64,000 nucleotides of DNA from Wocania_A spongiicola (lineage in GTDB: Bacteria; Bacteroidota; Bacteroidia; Flavobacteriales; Flavobacteriaceae), in the NCBI RefSeq assembly GCF_023502325.1, contig NZ_JAMFLZ010000002.1, forward strand, positions 688,950-752,949, in the 5' to 3' direction. Positions 35,613 to 43,736 of the stretch are shown here, piece by piece (position 1 is the first letter of the stretch; every line of letters begins with the position of its first letter). A program made the translations under genes and the position numbers. The notes beneath the pieces were generated by a model. That model saw nothing but the letters and a program-made list of their open reading frames with translations, did no database searches and had not been told where the DNA came from.

Positions 35613-37076
35613 TTAATTATGGTATTTAGTGATTAAACTAGCTACTAATTTCCCTGATATTAGAGATGGTGGTACTCCAGGACCAGGAACTGTTAATTGT
35701 CCAGTGAAAAACAAGTTTTTTACTTTCTTACTTTTTAACTTAGGCCTTAAAAAAGCAGTTTGTAATAGTGTATTAGCCATGCCATAAGCATTACCTTTAT
35801 AAGAGTTATAATCATTGATAAAATCATTTATACAAAAGCTTTCTTTAAATATAATATCATTTTTTACATTTTGCGATGTTAAATTTTCAAATCGAGATAT
35901 TATTTTTTCAAAATACATATCTCTTAGGTCTTGCGTATCTTCAAGACCAGGTGCTAGCGGAATTAAAAATATACCAGCCTCTTTTCCTTCTGGAGCACTG
36001 CTCGAATCAGTTTTACTTGGAAAACTTGCATAAAAAAGCGGATTCTCTGGCCATTTGGGAGAATCGTATATTTCATGAGCGTGAGCTTCAAAATCTACAT
36101 CAAAAAATAGAGTATGGTGGTTTACATTTTTTAGCTTTTTATTAAAACCAACATAGAATAGGAGTGAAGATGGTGCAAAAGTTTTTTTACCCCAATATTT
36201 TTCTGAATATTGCCTATAAGGCTTTTCTAAAAGAGATTCTGTATGATGATAATCTGCACCGCTAACTACTACATCAGAAAAATAGGTTTTACCATTAGAA
36301 ATTACACCTTTTGCTTCCCTGTTTTCAACTATAATATTATCAATAGATGATTCAGTTTTGATGTTTACTCCAAGTTCTTTTGCTAGACTTTCCATAGCTA
36401 ATATAACTTGGTACATACCTTTTTTAGGGTGAAAAGTGCCTAATCCAAAATCAGCATAATTCATAAAACTATAAAACGAAGGAGTATCGCTAGGCTTAGC
36501 GCCTAAAAATAATACAGGAAATTCTAAAATCTTTATTAACCTTTCATTTTTAAACTCTTTCCTAACATCTCTTTTTATTGTACTAAAAAATTGATTTATT
36601 TTTTTTATTGTAGTTGGAGTAATAAGCTCAAAAGGAGAAACCCCAGGGTTATAAACTAAATCTTTTATAGCCACATCGTAATTGTCTTTGGCGTCTTTTA
36701 TGAATTTATTTAGCTTTATAGAACTGCCAGGTTCCTCTTTTTCAAAAGCTTTTACTATTTTTTCTAATGTATCTTCAATAGTTATGAAATCATCTTTTCC
36801 ATAATAAACACTATATGCAGGGTTTAGTTTTTCTAGAATATAATAATCTGAAGGTTTTCTTTTAAAATCAGAAAAAAATCGCTCAAAAACATCTGGCATC
36901 CAATACCATGTTGGTCCTATGTCAAAAACAAACCCATCTTTTTTTAATTGCCTCGCACGACCTCCTATGGTTTTATTTTTTTCAAAAATAGTTACTTTAT
37001 ATCCAGCATTTGCTAAATAGCATGAGGCTGCTAGTGAAGAAAATCCAGAACCAATTATATTTATAGTTTTTTTCAT
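35613..37076 (-). CDS. crtI: Phytoene desaturase
   Basis: 487 residues, full length. It desaturates phytoene to lycopene. The N-terminal FAD fold is IIGSGFSSLAASCYLANAGY with TIFEKNKTIGGRARQ. GPTWYWMPDVFERFF and the C-terminal TGQLTVPGPGVPPSLISGK are diagnostic of CrtI. A -7 box (37085-37092) sits only 8 bases from the start codon. A 15-base palindrome (37075-37089) covers the start codon and the box, suggesting a nearly leaderless mRNA repressed by the adjacent MerR protein. Confidence 0.95.
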   Translation of the reverse strand: MKKTINIIGSGFSSLAASCYLANAGYKVTIFEKNKTIGGRARQLKKDGFVFDIGPTWYWMPDVFERFFSDFKRKPSDYYILEKLNPAYSVYYGKDDFITIEDTLEKIVKAFEKEEPGSSIKLNKFIKDAKDNYDVAIKDLVYNPGVSPFELITPTTIKKINQFFSTIKRDVRKEFKNERLIKILEFPVLFLGAKPSDTPSFYSFMNYADFGLGTFHPKKGMYQVILAMESLAKELGVNIKTESSIDNIIVENREAKGVISNGKTYFSDVVVSGADYHHTESLLEKPYRQYSEKYWGKKTFAPSSLLFYVGFNKKLKNVNHHTLFFDVDFEAHAHEIYDSPKWPENPLFYASFPSKTDSSSAPEGKEAGIFLIPLAPGLEDTQDLRDMYFEKIISRFENLTSQNVKNDIIFKESFCINDFINDYNSYKGNAYGMANTLLQTAFLRPKLKSKKVKNLFFTGQLTVPGPGVPPSLISGKLVASLITKYHN

Positions 37077-37089
37077 TTGTTTAACAAAT
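37075..37089. promoter_or_regulatory. Putative crtI operator palindrome
   Basis: ATTTGTT-T-AACAAAT, a 15-base palindrome with a single central base, overlaps the crtI -7 box and start codon. A repressor bound here would block transcription initiation. It shares the TTTGTT-x-AAC core with the palindrome in the regulator promoter. Confidence 0.55.
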
Positions 37090-37092
37090 ATA
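37085..37092 (-). promoter_or_regulatory. crtI -7 promoter element (TATATTTG)
   Basis: Perfect TAnnTTTG match on the minus strand, 8 bases from the crtI start codon. Confidence 0.6.
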
Positions 37093-37101
37093 GTAAAATG
37101 A

Positions 37102-37124
37102 TAAACAAAATGAAAAATTGTTTA
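37102..37124. promoter_or_regulatory. Second inverted repeat upstream of crtI
   Basis: TAAACAA-N9-TTGTTTA, a perfect 7-bp inverted repeat; the right arm includes the regulator's stop codon. It lies just upstream of the crtI -7 box and may be a further operator for the same regulator. Confidence 0.4.
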
Positions 37125-38021
37125 CAAATCTTTAACTAAGTTTTCAATAGAATTAAAAGTACTAACATTATTTGGAAGATTTGTTAAGTCTACAGTAGAA
37201 AGTCTGTGCCCCAAAATCATAAAATCTGCATTTCCGTTATTTAAAAGCGTTTTGCTAAACTTATCTATATAACTAAAAACGTTTTGCTCCTCTGGATATA
37301 CTGTAAAATACGATATAAATGTAATATCGTCAAAAAAGTCAAGTAAGTCATTAAGACTTTCCATTGGCACGCTTTCTCCAAGAAAAATGGTATGATAGCC
37401 TTTACTTCTTAATTGGTAATTTATAAACAATAGGCCTATATCATGAATTTCATTATCTGGTAAAAAAAGAATAAAAGTTTTCGACTTTGGCTTAGGTTCT
37501 AAACTTTGCAATCGTTCAATATTTAAAAGAATTTTTTGCTTTATATGAATTGATAAAAAATGCTCGTGAGCTGGGGTGATTGTATTAGTTTGCCACAATA
37601 GACCAATTTCATTTAGTAAAGGAAGGAAGACTGTATAAAATATTTCACTAAAGGTTTTATTTTCTAATAAGTTATTGTAGGTGTTATAAAAAAGGACTTG
37701 ATCAAAATTTAGCATAGCCATTTTCAAAGCATTAATGGCATGATCTTCAACTTTTGCTCTTGATGCAATTTCCCTAACTTTAATAGGAATTTCTTCTTCT
37801 TTTAAGTTAGCAATTTTTGATACTTTGAGACCATTATTGTTTAAATATGAAATATTTAGAAGTTTTTGAAGACTTGTTAAACTGTAATTTCTAATATTGG
37901 TTTCTGATCTGTTTGGGCTAAGTAAGTTATAGCGTTTTTCCCAAATTCTTATAGTGTGAGCCTTTATTCCAGTAAGGTTTTCCAAATCTTTTATACTGAA
38001 ATTGACTTGAATATTGTTCAT
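37122..38021 (-). CDS. MerR-family regulator with B12-binding domain (CarH/LitR-like photoreceptor)
   Basis: 299 residues from the ATG at 38021; the frame opens eight codons earlier only at a TTG. The N-terminal MerR HTH is FSIKDLENLTGIKAHTIRIW and RYNLLSPNRSET. The helical-bundle domain carries W-x9-EH (Trp143, Glu153-His154), the hallmark of CarH light sensors. The Rossmann domain has the cobalamin motif EIHDIG (E-x-H-x-x-G, axial His193). CarH binds adenosylcobalamin and represses carotenoid genes in the dark; light breaks the Co-C bond and releases DNA. First gene of the crt operon, with palindromes at its own promoter and at crtI. Light sensing is inferred from these motifs. Confidence 0.88.
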   Translation of the reverse strand: MNNIQVNFSIKDLENLTGIKAHTIRIWEKRYNLLSPNRSETNIRNYSLTSLQKLLNISYLNNNGLKVSKIANLKEEEIPIKVREIASRAKVEDHAINALKMAMLNFDQVLFYNTYNNLLENKTFSEIFYTVFLPLLNEIGLLWQTNTITPAHEHFLSIHIKQKILLNIERLQSLEPKPKSKTFILFLPDNEIHDIGLLFINYQLRSKGYHTIFLGESVPMESLNDLLDFFDDITFISYFTVYPEEQNVFSYIDKFSKTLLNNGNADFMILGHRLSTVDLTNLPNNVSTFNSIENLVKDL

Positions 38022-38030
38022 CGAAAATAA

Positions 38031-38043
38031 GTTTACGTTAAAC
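38031..38043. promoter_or_regulatory. Putative autoregulatory operator of the crt regulator
   Basis: GTTTA-CGT-TAAAC is a perfect 5-bp inverted repeat immediately downstream of the regulator's -7 box, at the expected transcription start. On the minus strand the sequence after the box (TTTGTTTAAC) matches that at crtI. Confidence 0.5.
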
Positions 38044-38050
38044 AAACATA
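38043..38050 (-). promoter_or_regulatory. -7 promoter element (TATGTTTG) of the crt regulator
   Basis: Perfect TAnnTTTG match on the minus strand, 21 bases upstream of the regulator start. Confidence 0.6.
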
Positions 38051-38134
38051 AGAATAATTATTAATAAATCGTTAAAATATTACCGAAATAAAATAATTTT
38101 GTTTTAAAAAATAATGTTTTTTGAGGTAGTAGAG

Positions 38135-38219
38135 TGCGCACGAGAAGATTCGAACTTCCACATCCTAAACGGATACTGGCCCCTCAAGCCAGCGCGTCTG
38201 CCAATTCCGCCACGTGCGC
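38135..38219 (-). tRNA. tRNA-Leu (anticodon GAG)
   Basis: 85 bases on the minus strand. The acceptor GCGCACG pairs with CGTGCGC, with discriminator A. The anticodon arm is CTGGC-TTGAGGG-GCCAG (anticodon GAG). A long variable arm (TCC...GGA) marks a class II tRNA. The T arm is GGAAGTTCGAATCTTC. No CCA is encoded: the next bases are CTC. Confidence 0.95.
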
Positions 38220-38301
38220 TTTTATTAAAAACTTATAGCTTGCAAATATATAATCTTAACAGGTATTTATTGTTAAAAATAGTGCTAATTTTTAATTAGT
38301 A

Positions 38302-41300
38302 TTACGTTGTTGAAATATCAGAATTTAAATTATTTCTAGTTGCCTCGATAGTACTTACAGGAATACTGAGAATAACCTTTGTTCCCATGGGTTTTTCACC
38401 CTCAATTAAATCAATTGTTTTCATTGAAAGTTTTAACTCGTTAATGGTATTGGATATATCAAAACGCTCTTTCATGATTCTTGTGGCCATTGATTTATGG
38501 GTGACTACTTGATTTGCTTTTATTCTTGAAGCTTCCAATCTACCAATACCATTATCTGTAACAATACCTTTTAGGTAATTGCCCTCTAGCACCATATCTA
38601 TCGTTAGTTTTTTCTCCCCAGATTTAGGCATAAGCCCATGAATTATGGCATTTTCAATAATAGGTTGAAAAAGCATGCAGGGTATTCTAACACTATCTTT
38701 ATCAATAGTGTCATCAATAGTTATGGAACTTTTAAAGTCATCTCCTATACGGATGCTTTCAAGAGCTAGATACGATTCAAGATATCTTATTTCATCATCA
38801 AGCGAAATGGTATCAGAACTACCCATTTCAAGTGTCATGCGCAATAGTTTCGAAAACGTATTGATATACTTATTGGCTTCCAATTCACTGTGTAAAAAAA
38901 CATAGCTTTGAATGCTATTTATGACATTGAATATAAAATGCGGATTCATTTGGGCCCGCAATGCTTTAGATTCCAGTAAGAATATTTTACTCTGAAAGCT
39001 TTCTTCTTTTCTAATCTTCTTTTTAATGCTTTTAATTCTTAATTGCACCAATCCAGATATAAGTCCAATTGCAATTAGTACCCACATAGTCTTAGCCCAC
39101 TGCGTGAGCCACCATGGCGGGTTTATAGTAAAAGGATATTCCATGATAGGACTCCAATTACCAGATTGGTTCACCGCTTTTACTTTAAGGGTATGGTCAC
39201 CGTAAGGGATGTTTCGGTAATCTGCCAAAGGCGTATTAGACAACTCACTCCATGCTTCATCCATACCTTCCACTTTATATTGGTATTGTATATTTTGTGG
39301 GGCATTCCAGTTTATGGCTGAAAAATGAAATGTAAGGTGATTCATGGTGTGCGGAACTGATAGAAATTCCGGATAATTATTGAAAGCCCCAACAGGACTG
39401 GAATAACTAGCCAACTTATCATGATGTTTTAAATTTGTAGTATAGCTGGTATCATTGAGCCGTTTAAAGTCTATAAACTGTTGGTTAATATTTATATCCT
39501 TTAGCATAACAGTAGGGATGTTTGCTTCCTTTTCTTCTTCTTGAAGGTTGTCAAGATCCAATTTTGCTATATTCTTTACATTGGTCCACCATAAAGTGTT
39601 TTCATTATTAATGGTGGAAAATTTAATATTTTCAACACTACCCGCAGCAAAACCATTTTTTTTTGAAAAACGGTTTACCCTATATTGGTGTTTGTTTTTA
39701 GAGTTTGGAGTTAATCGGTATGTTCCTTCTCTTGTACCCAGCCAAATATTTCCTTGGTGATCACTTGTGCTGTTGTATGCATAATGAAATATCAGACTTT
39801 CTACAGCTGTGTAAGAAATTAATTTATCTGGTCCTTCAAAATTACCTTCAGCATCAAATGTTAACTTAAACATGGTGTTTCTGGGAGTGCTGATTACTAG
39901 GTTGTCATCTTTATCAAATATGAGATCTTTTATTTCTATGTCTTGTATTTCTTCTATAGTATTGAGCCAATGTAGTTGATCATTATCAAGCATTAGTAAC
40001 CCTTGGTCGCCTCCCATCCAAATTCTGCCCCATTTATCCTTTTTACATGAAAAAACGCGCATATTCCTATAAACCCCTAGTTTTTCATATAGATTGTATG
40101 ACCAAAATCTACCATCTTTAATTCTATACAATTGACCAAAAGTATTTGCAAGGAGCCCATCTTCCCCGTAATCAATCATGTTCTGGAAACCATAAGTATT
40201 GATAGAATGATCACTTAGTTCGAAAAATTCTAGCCCGTCTTTATGGTATTTATAGATACCTTTTCTCCCCCCAATCCAGAGTTCTCCCTCGCTACCTTTT
40301 GTTATACGGCTTATTACATCATCTGCTTCTAAGTGATGAACATTAAATTGAGTTCCATCATATTTCATGATTTTTTTATGGAAAGCCATCCATAGATTAT
40401 CCTCATTGTCTTCTGCCATAAAAATTTCAGGGGCTATTGATGTGGGATCATAAAAAACATCTTTATCAAAGGGTATAAATTTGAAAGAGTTTAATTTTAG
40501 TTTATACAATCCCTTACCGTTACTCATCCATACATGATCGTTAGCACTGGCGGCAATGGGTTCTACCCATTTTGGGTCTTTAACTGAATCGAACCATATA
40601 AAGCTTGAGCCTTGTATGACAAATGCACCTTTTTCAAAAGTATTTCCCCAAAGTCTGTTTTTAGAATCTACGGTAAGATCTTTTAAGGTTTCATATGACC
40701 TATTGGCCAGAATTACTTGCGTCAGCGTATTTGAATCAATATTATACTTGAATATTTTAGTGTATTTGGTTATCCAGAGGTTGTTGTTACGATCTAAAAC
40801 AAGGTCTCGTGTGTAATCACTTGTAGTTTCTTTTATGGGAACTAGATTGGTAAGTTTGTTTTTATTTAACAAAACGGTGCAGTTCCTTCCAGATCCAAGC
40901 CAAATATCGCCCGATTTGGCAATACTAATATTCGTGATCATCTCTGAACATAATCCATGAGATGACGTGTATTGCTCAATCTTTTCTTGATTTGAATCAT
41001 TATTTGATGACATTTTAAGCAAACCATGCTTTAACGTTCCAATCCAAATGTTTTTTTGTGGATCTGCTTTAATGTCCATGATAACATCATTAAAAAGACC
41101 TTGGTTATAATACCTAAACGTATAGCCATCAAAACGTATCATGCCTTCCCTGGTGCCCATCCATATGGTATCATCTTCATCTATAAATAAGTTTTTAACA
41201 TACAATGGAATGTTACAGCCTTCTTCTTTTCCGTATTCCCATGCATAAACCCCGTCATATTTAATAAGGGTTCCTTTTGGGGTGGTCATCCAAACAGCTC

Positions 41301-41892
41301 CCTTAGAGTCTTCACAAATAGATCTTACGTAGGTATCTGGCAGTCCTTGTTCAAATGTTAGGTATTGGAGGTCGTATCTCTTCTCATCTATCATTGTAAC
41401 AAATGATGTTGTATTCCTAAGCTTAGGTTGTTTGGCTATGACTTCCATGTAGGTAACTATGGAGTCGGTTATATTCTCTATATCAACATCTTTATATACA
41501 ACATAGGTATACGGATTTGGAGTGCCATTTTTTCCAATTTCAGTACGAATGAATTTTGTGGTATCGAGTATGGTAGCATTACTGAATTTTAACGACTCTG
41601 GAGTGTGTGGGTCTTTAAAAGTGGATTGAACTTTAAAAGGGATTTGTTTTGGCGTTAATTTTACATTTTCTACCGAATCTAGATGAAAGGGAATAACGGT
41701 AGGTGTTGGTACATCTATAAAGCTGGTAGGTTTTAGAATATTGACTTCTGGGGTATCTGTGCTATTGATTAAACGGTCATTTTTTTGGTTGCAGCCTGAA
41801 ATTAGTAGAAGTATAGCTATGGTTGATACATAGAATTTTAAACGACAACGCACTTTACTTAGGTACGTTAACTTATTAAGTTTTTGCTTCAT
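38302..41892 (-). CDS. Propeller-type sensor fused to a LytS-family histidine kinase
   Basis: 1,196 residues. The N-terminus is a hydrophobic signal ending in a possible lipobox (LLISGC). Residues ~180-790 are two-component-regulator propeller repeats (GAVWMTTPKG, DTIWMGTREGMIRFDG, NIWIGTLKHGLL). A Y_Y_Y-like domain (~820-900, GMDEAWSELSNTPLADYRNI) follows, then a membrane helix (~920-942). The kinase core is LytS type: RAQMNPHFIFNVINSIQSYV with the phospho-His, and an ATPase N-box PIIENAIIHGLMP and DNGIGRLEASR. Such systems usually sense polysaccharide degradation products. No response regulator adjoins it. It is flanked by tRNA-Leu and tRNA-Lys, and by eye its codon use looks less AT-rich than its neighbours, so it may be acquired. 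Confidence 0.88.
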   Translation of the reverse strand: MKQKLNKLTYLSKVRCRLKFYVSTIAILLLISGCNQKNDRLINSTDTPEVNILKPTSFIDVPTPTVIPFHLDSVENVKLTPKQIPFKVQSTFKDPHTPESLKFSNATILDTTKFIRTEIGKNGTPNPYTYVVYKDVDIENITDSIVTYMEVIAKQPKLRNTTSFVTMIDEKRYDLQYLTFEQGLPDTYVRSICEDSKGAVWMTTPKGTLIKYDGVYAWEYGKEEGCNIPLYVKNLFIDEDDTIWMGTREGMIRFDGYTFRYYNQGLFNDVIMDIKADPQKNIWIGTLKHGLLKMSSNNDSNQEKIEQYTSSHGLCSEMITNISIAKSGDIWLGSGRNCTVLLNKNKLTNLVPIKETTSDYTRDLVLDRNNNLWITKYTKIFKYNIDSNTLTQVILANRSYETLKDLTVDSKNRLWGNTFEKGAFVIQGSSFIWFDSVKDPKWVEPIAASANDHVWMSNGKGLYKLKLNSFKFIPFDKDVFYDPTSIAPEIFMAEDNEDNLWMAFHKKIMKYDGTQFNVHHLEADDVISRITKGSEGELWIGGRKGIYKYHKDGLEFFELSDHSINTYGFQNMIDYGEDGLLANTFGQLYRIKDGRFWSYNLYEKLGVYRNMRVFSCKKDKWGRIWMGGDQGLLMLDNDQLHWLNTIEEIQDIEIKDLIFDKDDNLVISTPRNTMFKLTFDAEGNFEGPDKLISYTAVESLIFHYAYNSTSDHQGNIWLGTREGTYRLTPNSKNKHQYRVNRFSKKNGFAAGSVENIKFSTINNENTLWWTNVKNIAKLDLDNLQEEEKEANIPTVMLKDININQQFIDFKRLNDTSYTTNLKHHDKLASYSSPVGAFNNYPEFLSVPHTMNHLTFHFSAINWNAPQNIQYQYKVEGMDEAWSELSNTPLADYRNIPYGDHTLKVKAVNQSGNWSPIMEYPFTINPPWWLTQWAKTMWVLIAIGLISGLVQLRIKSIKKKIRKEESFQSKIFLLESKALRAQMNPHFIFNVINSIQSYVFLHSELEANKYINTFSKLLRMTLEMGSSDTISLDDEIRYLESYLALESIRIGDDFKSSITIDDTIDKDSVRIPCMLFQPIIENAIIHGLMPKSGEKKLTIDMVLEGNYLKGIVTDNGIGRLEASRIKANQVVTHKSMATRIMKERFDISNTINELKLSMKTIDLIEGEKPMGTKVILSIPVSTIEATRNNLNSDISTT

Positions 41893-41980
41893 GGAGGACT
41901 GATTTCTTAGTAAAAATCTAAATTGGGAGAGTCTTACACTTTACAAAATAAGAAAAAAAGTGTAGTTTATTTAAAAACAA

Positions 41981-42014
41981 AAAAAAGTCTAACTATTATA
42001 GTTAGACTTTTTTT
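41981..42014. terminator. Bidirectional terminator between the sensor kinase and tRNA-Lys
   Basis: AGTCTAACTA and TAGTTAGACT form a perfect 10-bp stem with a 3-base loop, flanked by A and T runs. It lies directly downstream of tRNA-Lys on the minus strand. Confidence 0.85.
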
Positions 42015-42020
42015 GTTTTG

Positions 42021-42093
42021 TGACCGGGCTGGGGCTCGAACCCAGGACCCTCTCCTTAAAAGGGAGATGCTCTACCAACTGAGCTACCAGGTC
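42021..42093 (-). tRNA. tRNA-Lys (anticodon UUU)
   Basis: 73 bases on the minus strand. The anticodon arm is TCTCC-CTTTTAA-GGAGA (anticodon TTT), the T arm is CTGGG-TTCGAGC-CCCAG, and the D arm is GCTCAGTTGGTAGAGC. The acceptor GACCTGG against CCCGGTC leaves one T-C mismatch at pair 5:68. No CCA is encoded. Confidence 0.93.
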
Positions 42094-42239
42094 ATTATTT
42101 CAATACTGCAAACAGTATTACTGTTAGCGGGTGCAAATATAAAATGTTTAATTAATAAAACAATACTTTTTTTAAAGAAATTTTTGTTTTTTTGCATGAC
42201 TTAATCGTATGTTTTTAATAATCAATTTATAGCGTAAAA

Positions 42240-42761
42240 ATGATCATAGTTTTAATTGGATATATGGCTTCTGGAAAGACATCTTTAGGGAAGAAATTAG
42301 CTGAAAAATTAAATTATAGTTTTATTGATTTAGATGATTTTATTGAAGATAAAGAAAACCTATCAGTAAGCGATGTGTTTAAAATTAAAGGTGAAATTTA
42401 TTTTAGAAAGCAAGAATTTCACTATTTAAAACAATTATTACAAGCTAAAAACAACATAATATTATCTGTAGGAGGAGGCACTCCTTGTTACAGTGGTAAT
42501 ATGGATGTTATTTTAAATGCTGAAAATGTTAAGAGTATATATTTAAAAGCTTCTTTATCAACTTTAGTGAATAAGCTGATGAAAAAGAAAGCAAAACGCC
42601 CTTTAATTGCTCATATTGAAACTAAAGAGGAAATGACTGAGTTTATTGGTAAGCATTTATTTGAGCGCGTACAGTTTTATAATCAAGCTGAAACTCATGT
42701 AACAATAGATAATAAAACAAAAGATGATGTTATTGAAGACATCATTTTGGAGCTATTCTAA
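42240..42761 (+). CDS. aroK: Shikimate kinase
   Basis: 173 residues, normal length. It phosphorylates shikimate in the aromatic amino acid pathway. The P-loop is GYMASGKTSLGKK (~7-19). DLDD is in the Walker-B-like position of the family, GGGTP is the substrate-binding segment, and KRPLI is the lid Arg block. The last 9 bases overlap the convergent phosphoribosyltransferase gene. Confidence 0.94.
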   Translation: MIIVLIGYMASGKTSLGKKLAEKLNYSFIDLDDFIEDKENLSVSDVFKIKGEIYFRKQEFHYLKQLLQAKNNIILSVGGGTPCYSGNMDVILNAENVKSIYLKASLSTLVNKLMKKKAKRPLIAHIETKEEMTEFIGKHLFERVQFYNQAETHVTIDNKTKDDVIEDIILELF

Positions 42762-43256
42762 AACCGCTTCAAAATTTCCCCCTTCTAAAACTACATTAAC
42801 ATGTTCATGTAAAGAGGTTGATAAAGAAATACCTTTAAAATCTGCTTTGACAGGATATTTTTTATGATTTCTATTAACTAATACGGCCGTTTTAAACTGT
42901 TTTAAGGGAACGTTTAAAAAATGTTTTACTCCATAGATTAAGGTAGTACCAGAATTTAAAACATCATCTATTAAAACCAAAGATTTGTTTTTGTAATCAT
43001 TTTGATTAATTGATGTTTTAATTTCTGAAGACGGATTTTTTTTGTCTATACTAACTTTACAAAGTACAGGATTAATATCAGATATTTTACTAAGTGCAGT
43101 TTTTAATTTTTTTGCAAGGATATAACCATTACTGTCAATTCCTGCTAAAATAACTTCAGTCTCATATACATTACTTTCATAAATCTGAAATGCAATACGT
43201 CTAATTTTATGATTGATTTCTGTATGATTTAAAATAACATTATTAGTGGCTGTCAT
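42753..43256 (-). CDS. Phosphoribosyltransferase family protein (PyrR-like)
   Basis: 167 residues. The type I phosphoribosyltransferase PRPP motif is SLVLIDDVLNSGTTL (~92-106), and the hood region precedes it. The N-terminal block INHKIRRIAFQIYESN and EVILAGIDSNGYILA recall PyrR and related enzymes, but the UMP-binding part is not clear, so hypoxanthine or uracil specificity is unknown. It is followed upstream by the S4 protein gene in the same direction. Confidence 0.85.
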   Translation of the reverse strand: MTATNNVILNHTEINHKIRRIAFQIYESNVYETEVILAGIDSNGYILAKKLKTALSKISDINPVLCKVSIDKKNPSSEIKTSINQNDYKNKSLVLIDDVLNSGTTLIYGVKHFLNVPLKQFKTAVLVNRNHKKYPVKADFKGISLSTSLHEHVNVVLEGGNFEAVLE

Positions 43257-43283
43257 ATTGGGTTGTTAGTTAAAGTTTTAAAA

Positions 43284-43655
43284 TTACTCATTTTTATCAG
43301 TAAAATCATCAATATCTCTTCTATCTTTTTTTGTAGGTCTTCCAACACCTTTTTTTCTGTAATAATCTTTTGCATATTTTAAAAGCTCTTGAGTTTCAAA
43401 CTGTTCTTTTGGTGTTATATCCGTTCTATAAAGATCAACTAATTTTGCTCCAAGCCTACTTTTTGGAATATCATTAACCTTTAGCTTATAATTAATTTGA
43501 TTTTTCCTTAATTCAATAATATCTTGTGCAAATACTACTCTGCTAGGCTTAACAACATCATTATTTACTTTAACTTGACCTTTTTTACAAGCAGTAGTAG
43601 CTATCGATCGGGTTTTATAATACCTAATACACCATAAATACTTGTCTATACGCAT
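43284..43655 (-). CDS. S4-domain RNA-binding protein (Hsp15-like)
   Basis: 123 residues. The S4 domain occupies residues 1-60, with MRIDKYLWCIRYYKTRSIAT and KKGQVKVNNDVVKPSRVV. The C-terminal tail is basic and ends with a charged helix (KDYYRKKGVGRPTKKDRRD). This resembles HslR, which binds stalled 50S subunits carrying peptidyl-tRNA. Cytoplasmic. Confidence 0.88.
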   Translation of the reverse strand: MRIDKYLWCIRYYKTRSIATTACKKGQVKVNNDVVKPSRVVFAQDIIELRKNQINYKLKVNDIPKSRLGAKLVDLYRTDITPKEQFETQELLKYAKDYYRKKGVGRPTKKDRRDIDDFTDKNE

Positions 43656-43690
43656 ACAATTATTCTAAAAACTACGTTAATGTTCTTGTG

Positions 43691-43698
43691 CAAAACTA
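43691..43698 (-). promoter_or_regulatory. -7 promoter element (TAGTTTTG) of the S4 protein gene
   Basis: Perfect TAnnTTTG match on the minus strand, 35 bases upstream of the start at 43655. Confidence 0.45.
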
Positions 43699-43736
43699 TA
43701 TTAAAATTGTATCTTGCGCCTCAAAAATAATCAATA

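Noticed and set aside
38114..38299. 61-codon frame over the tRNA-Leu region
   Set aside because: It runs through the tRNA on the opposite strand and has no protein features.
41923..42204. 93-codon frame on the plus strand over tRNA-Lys
   Set aside because: It crosses a terminator hairpin and a tRNA on the opposite strand; not a gene.
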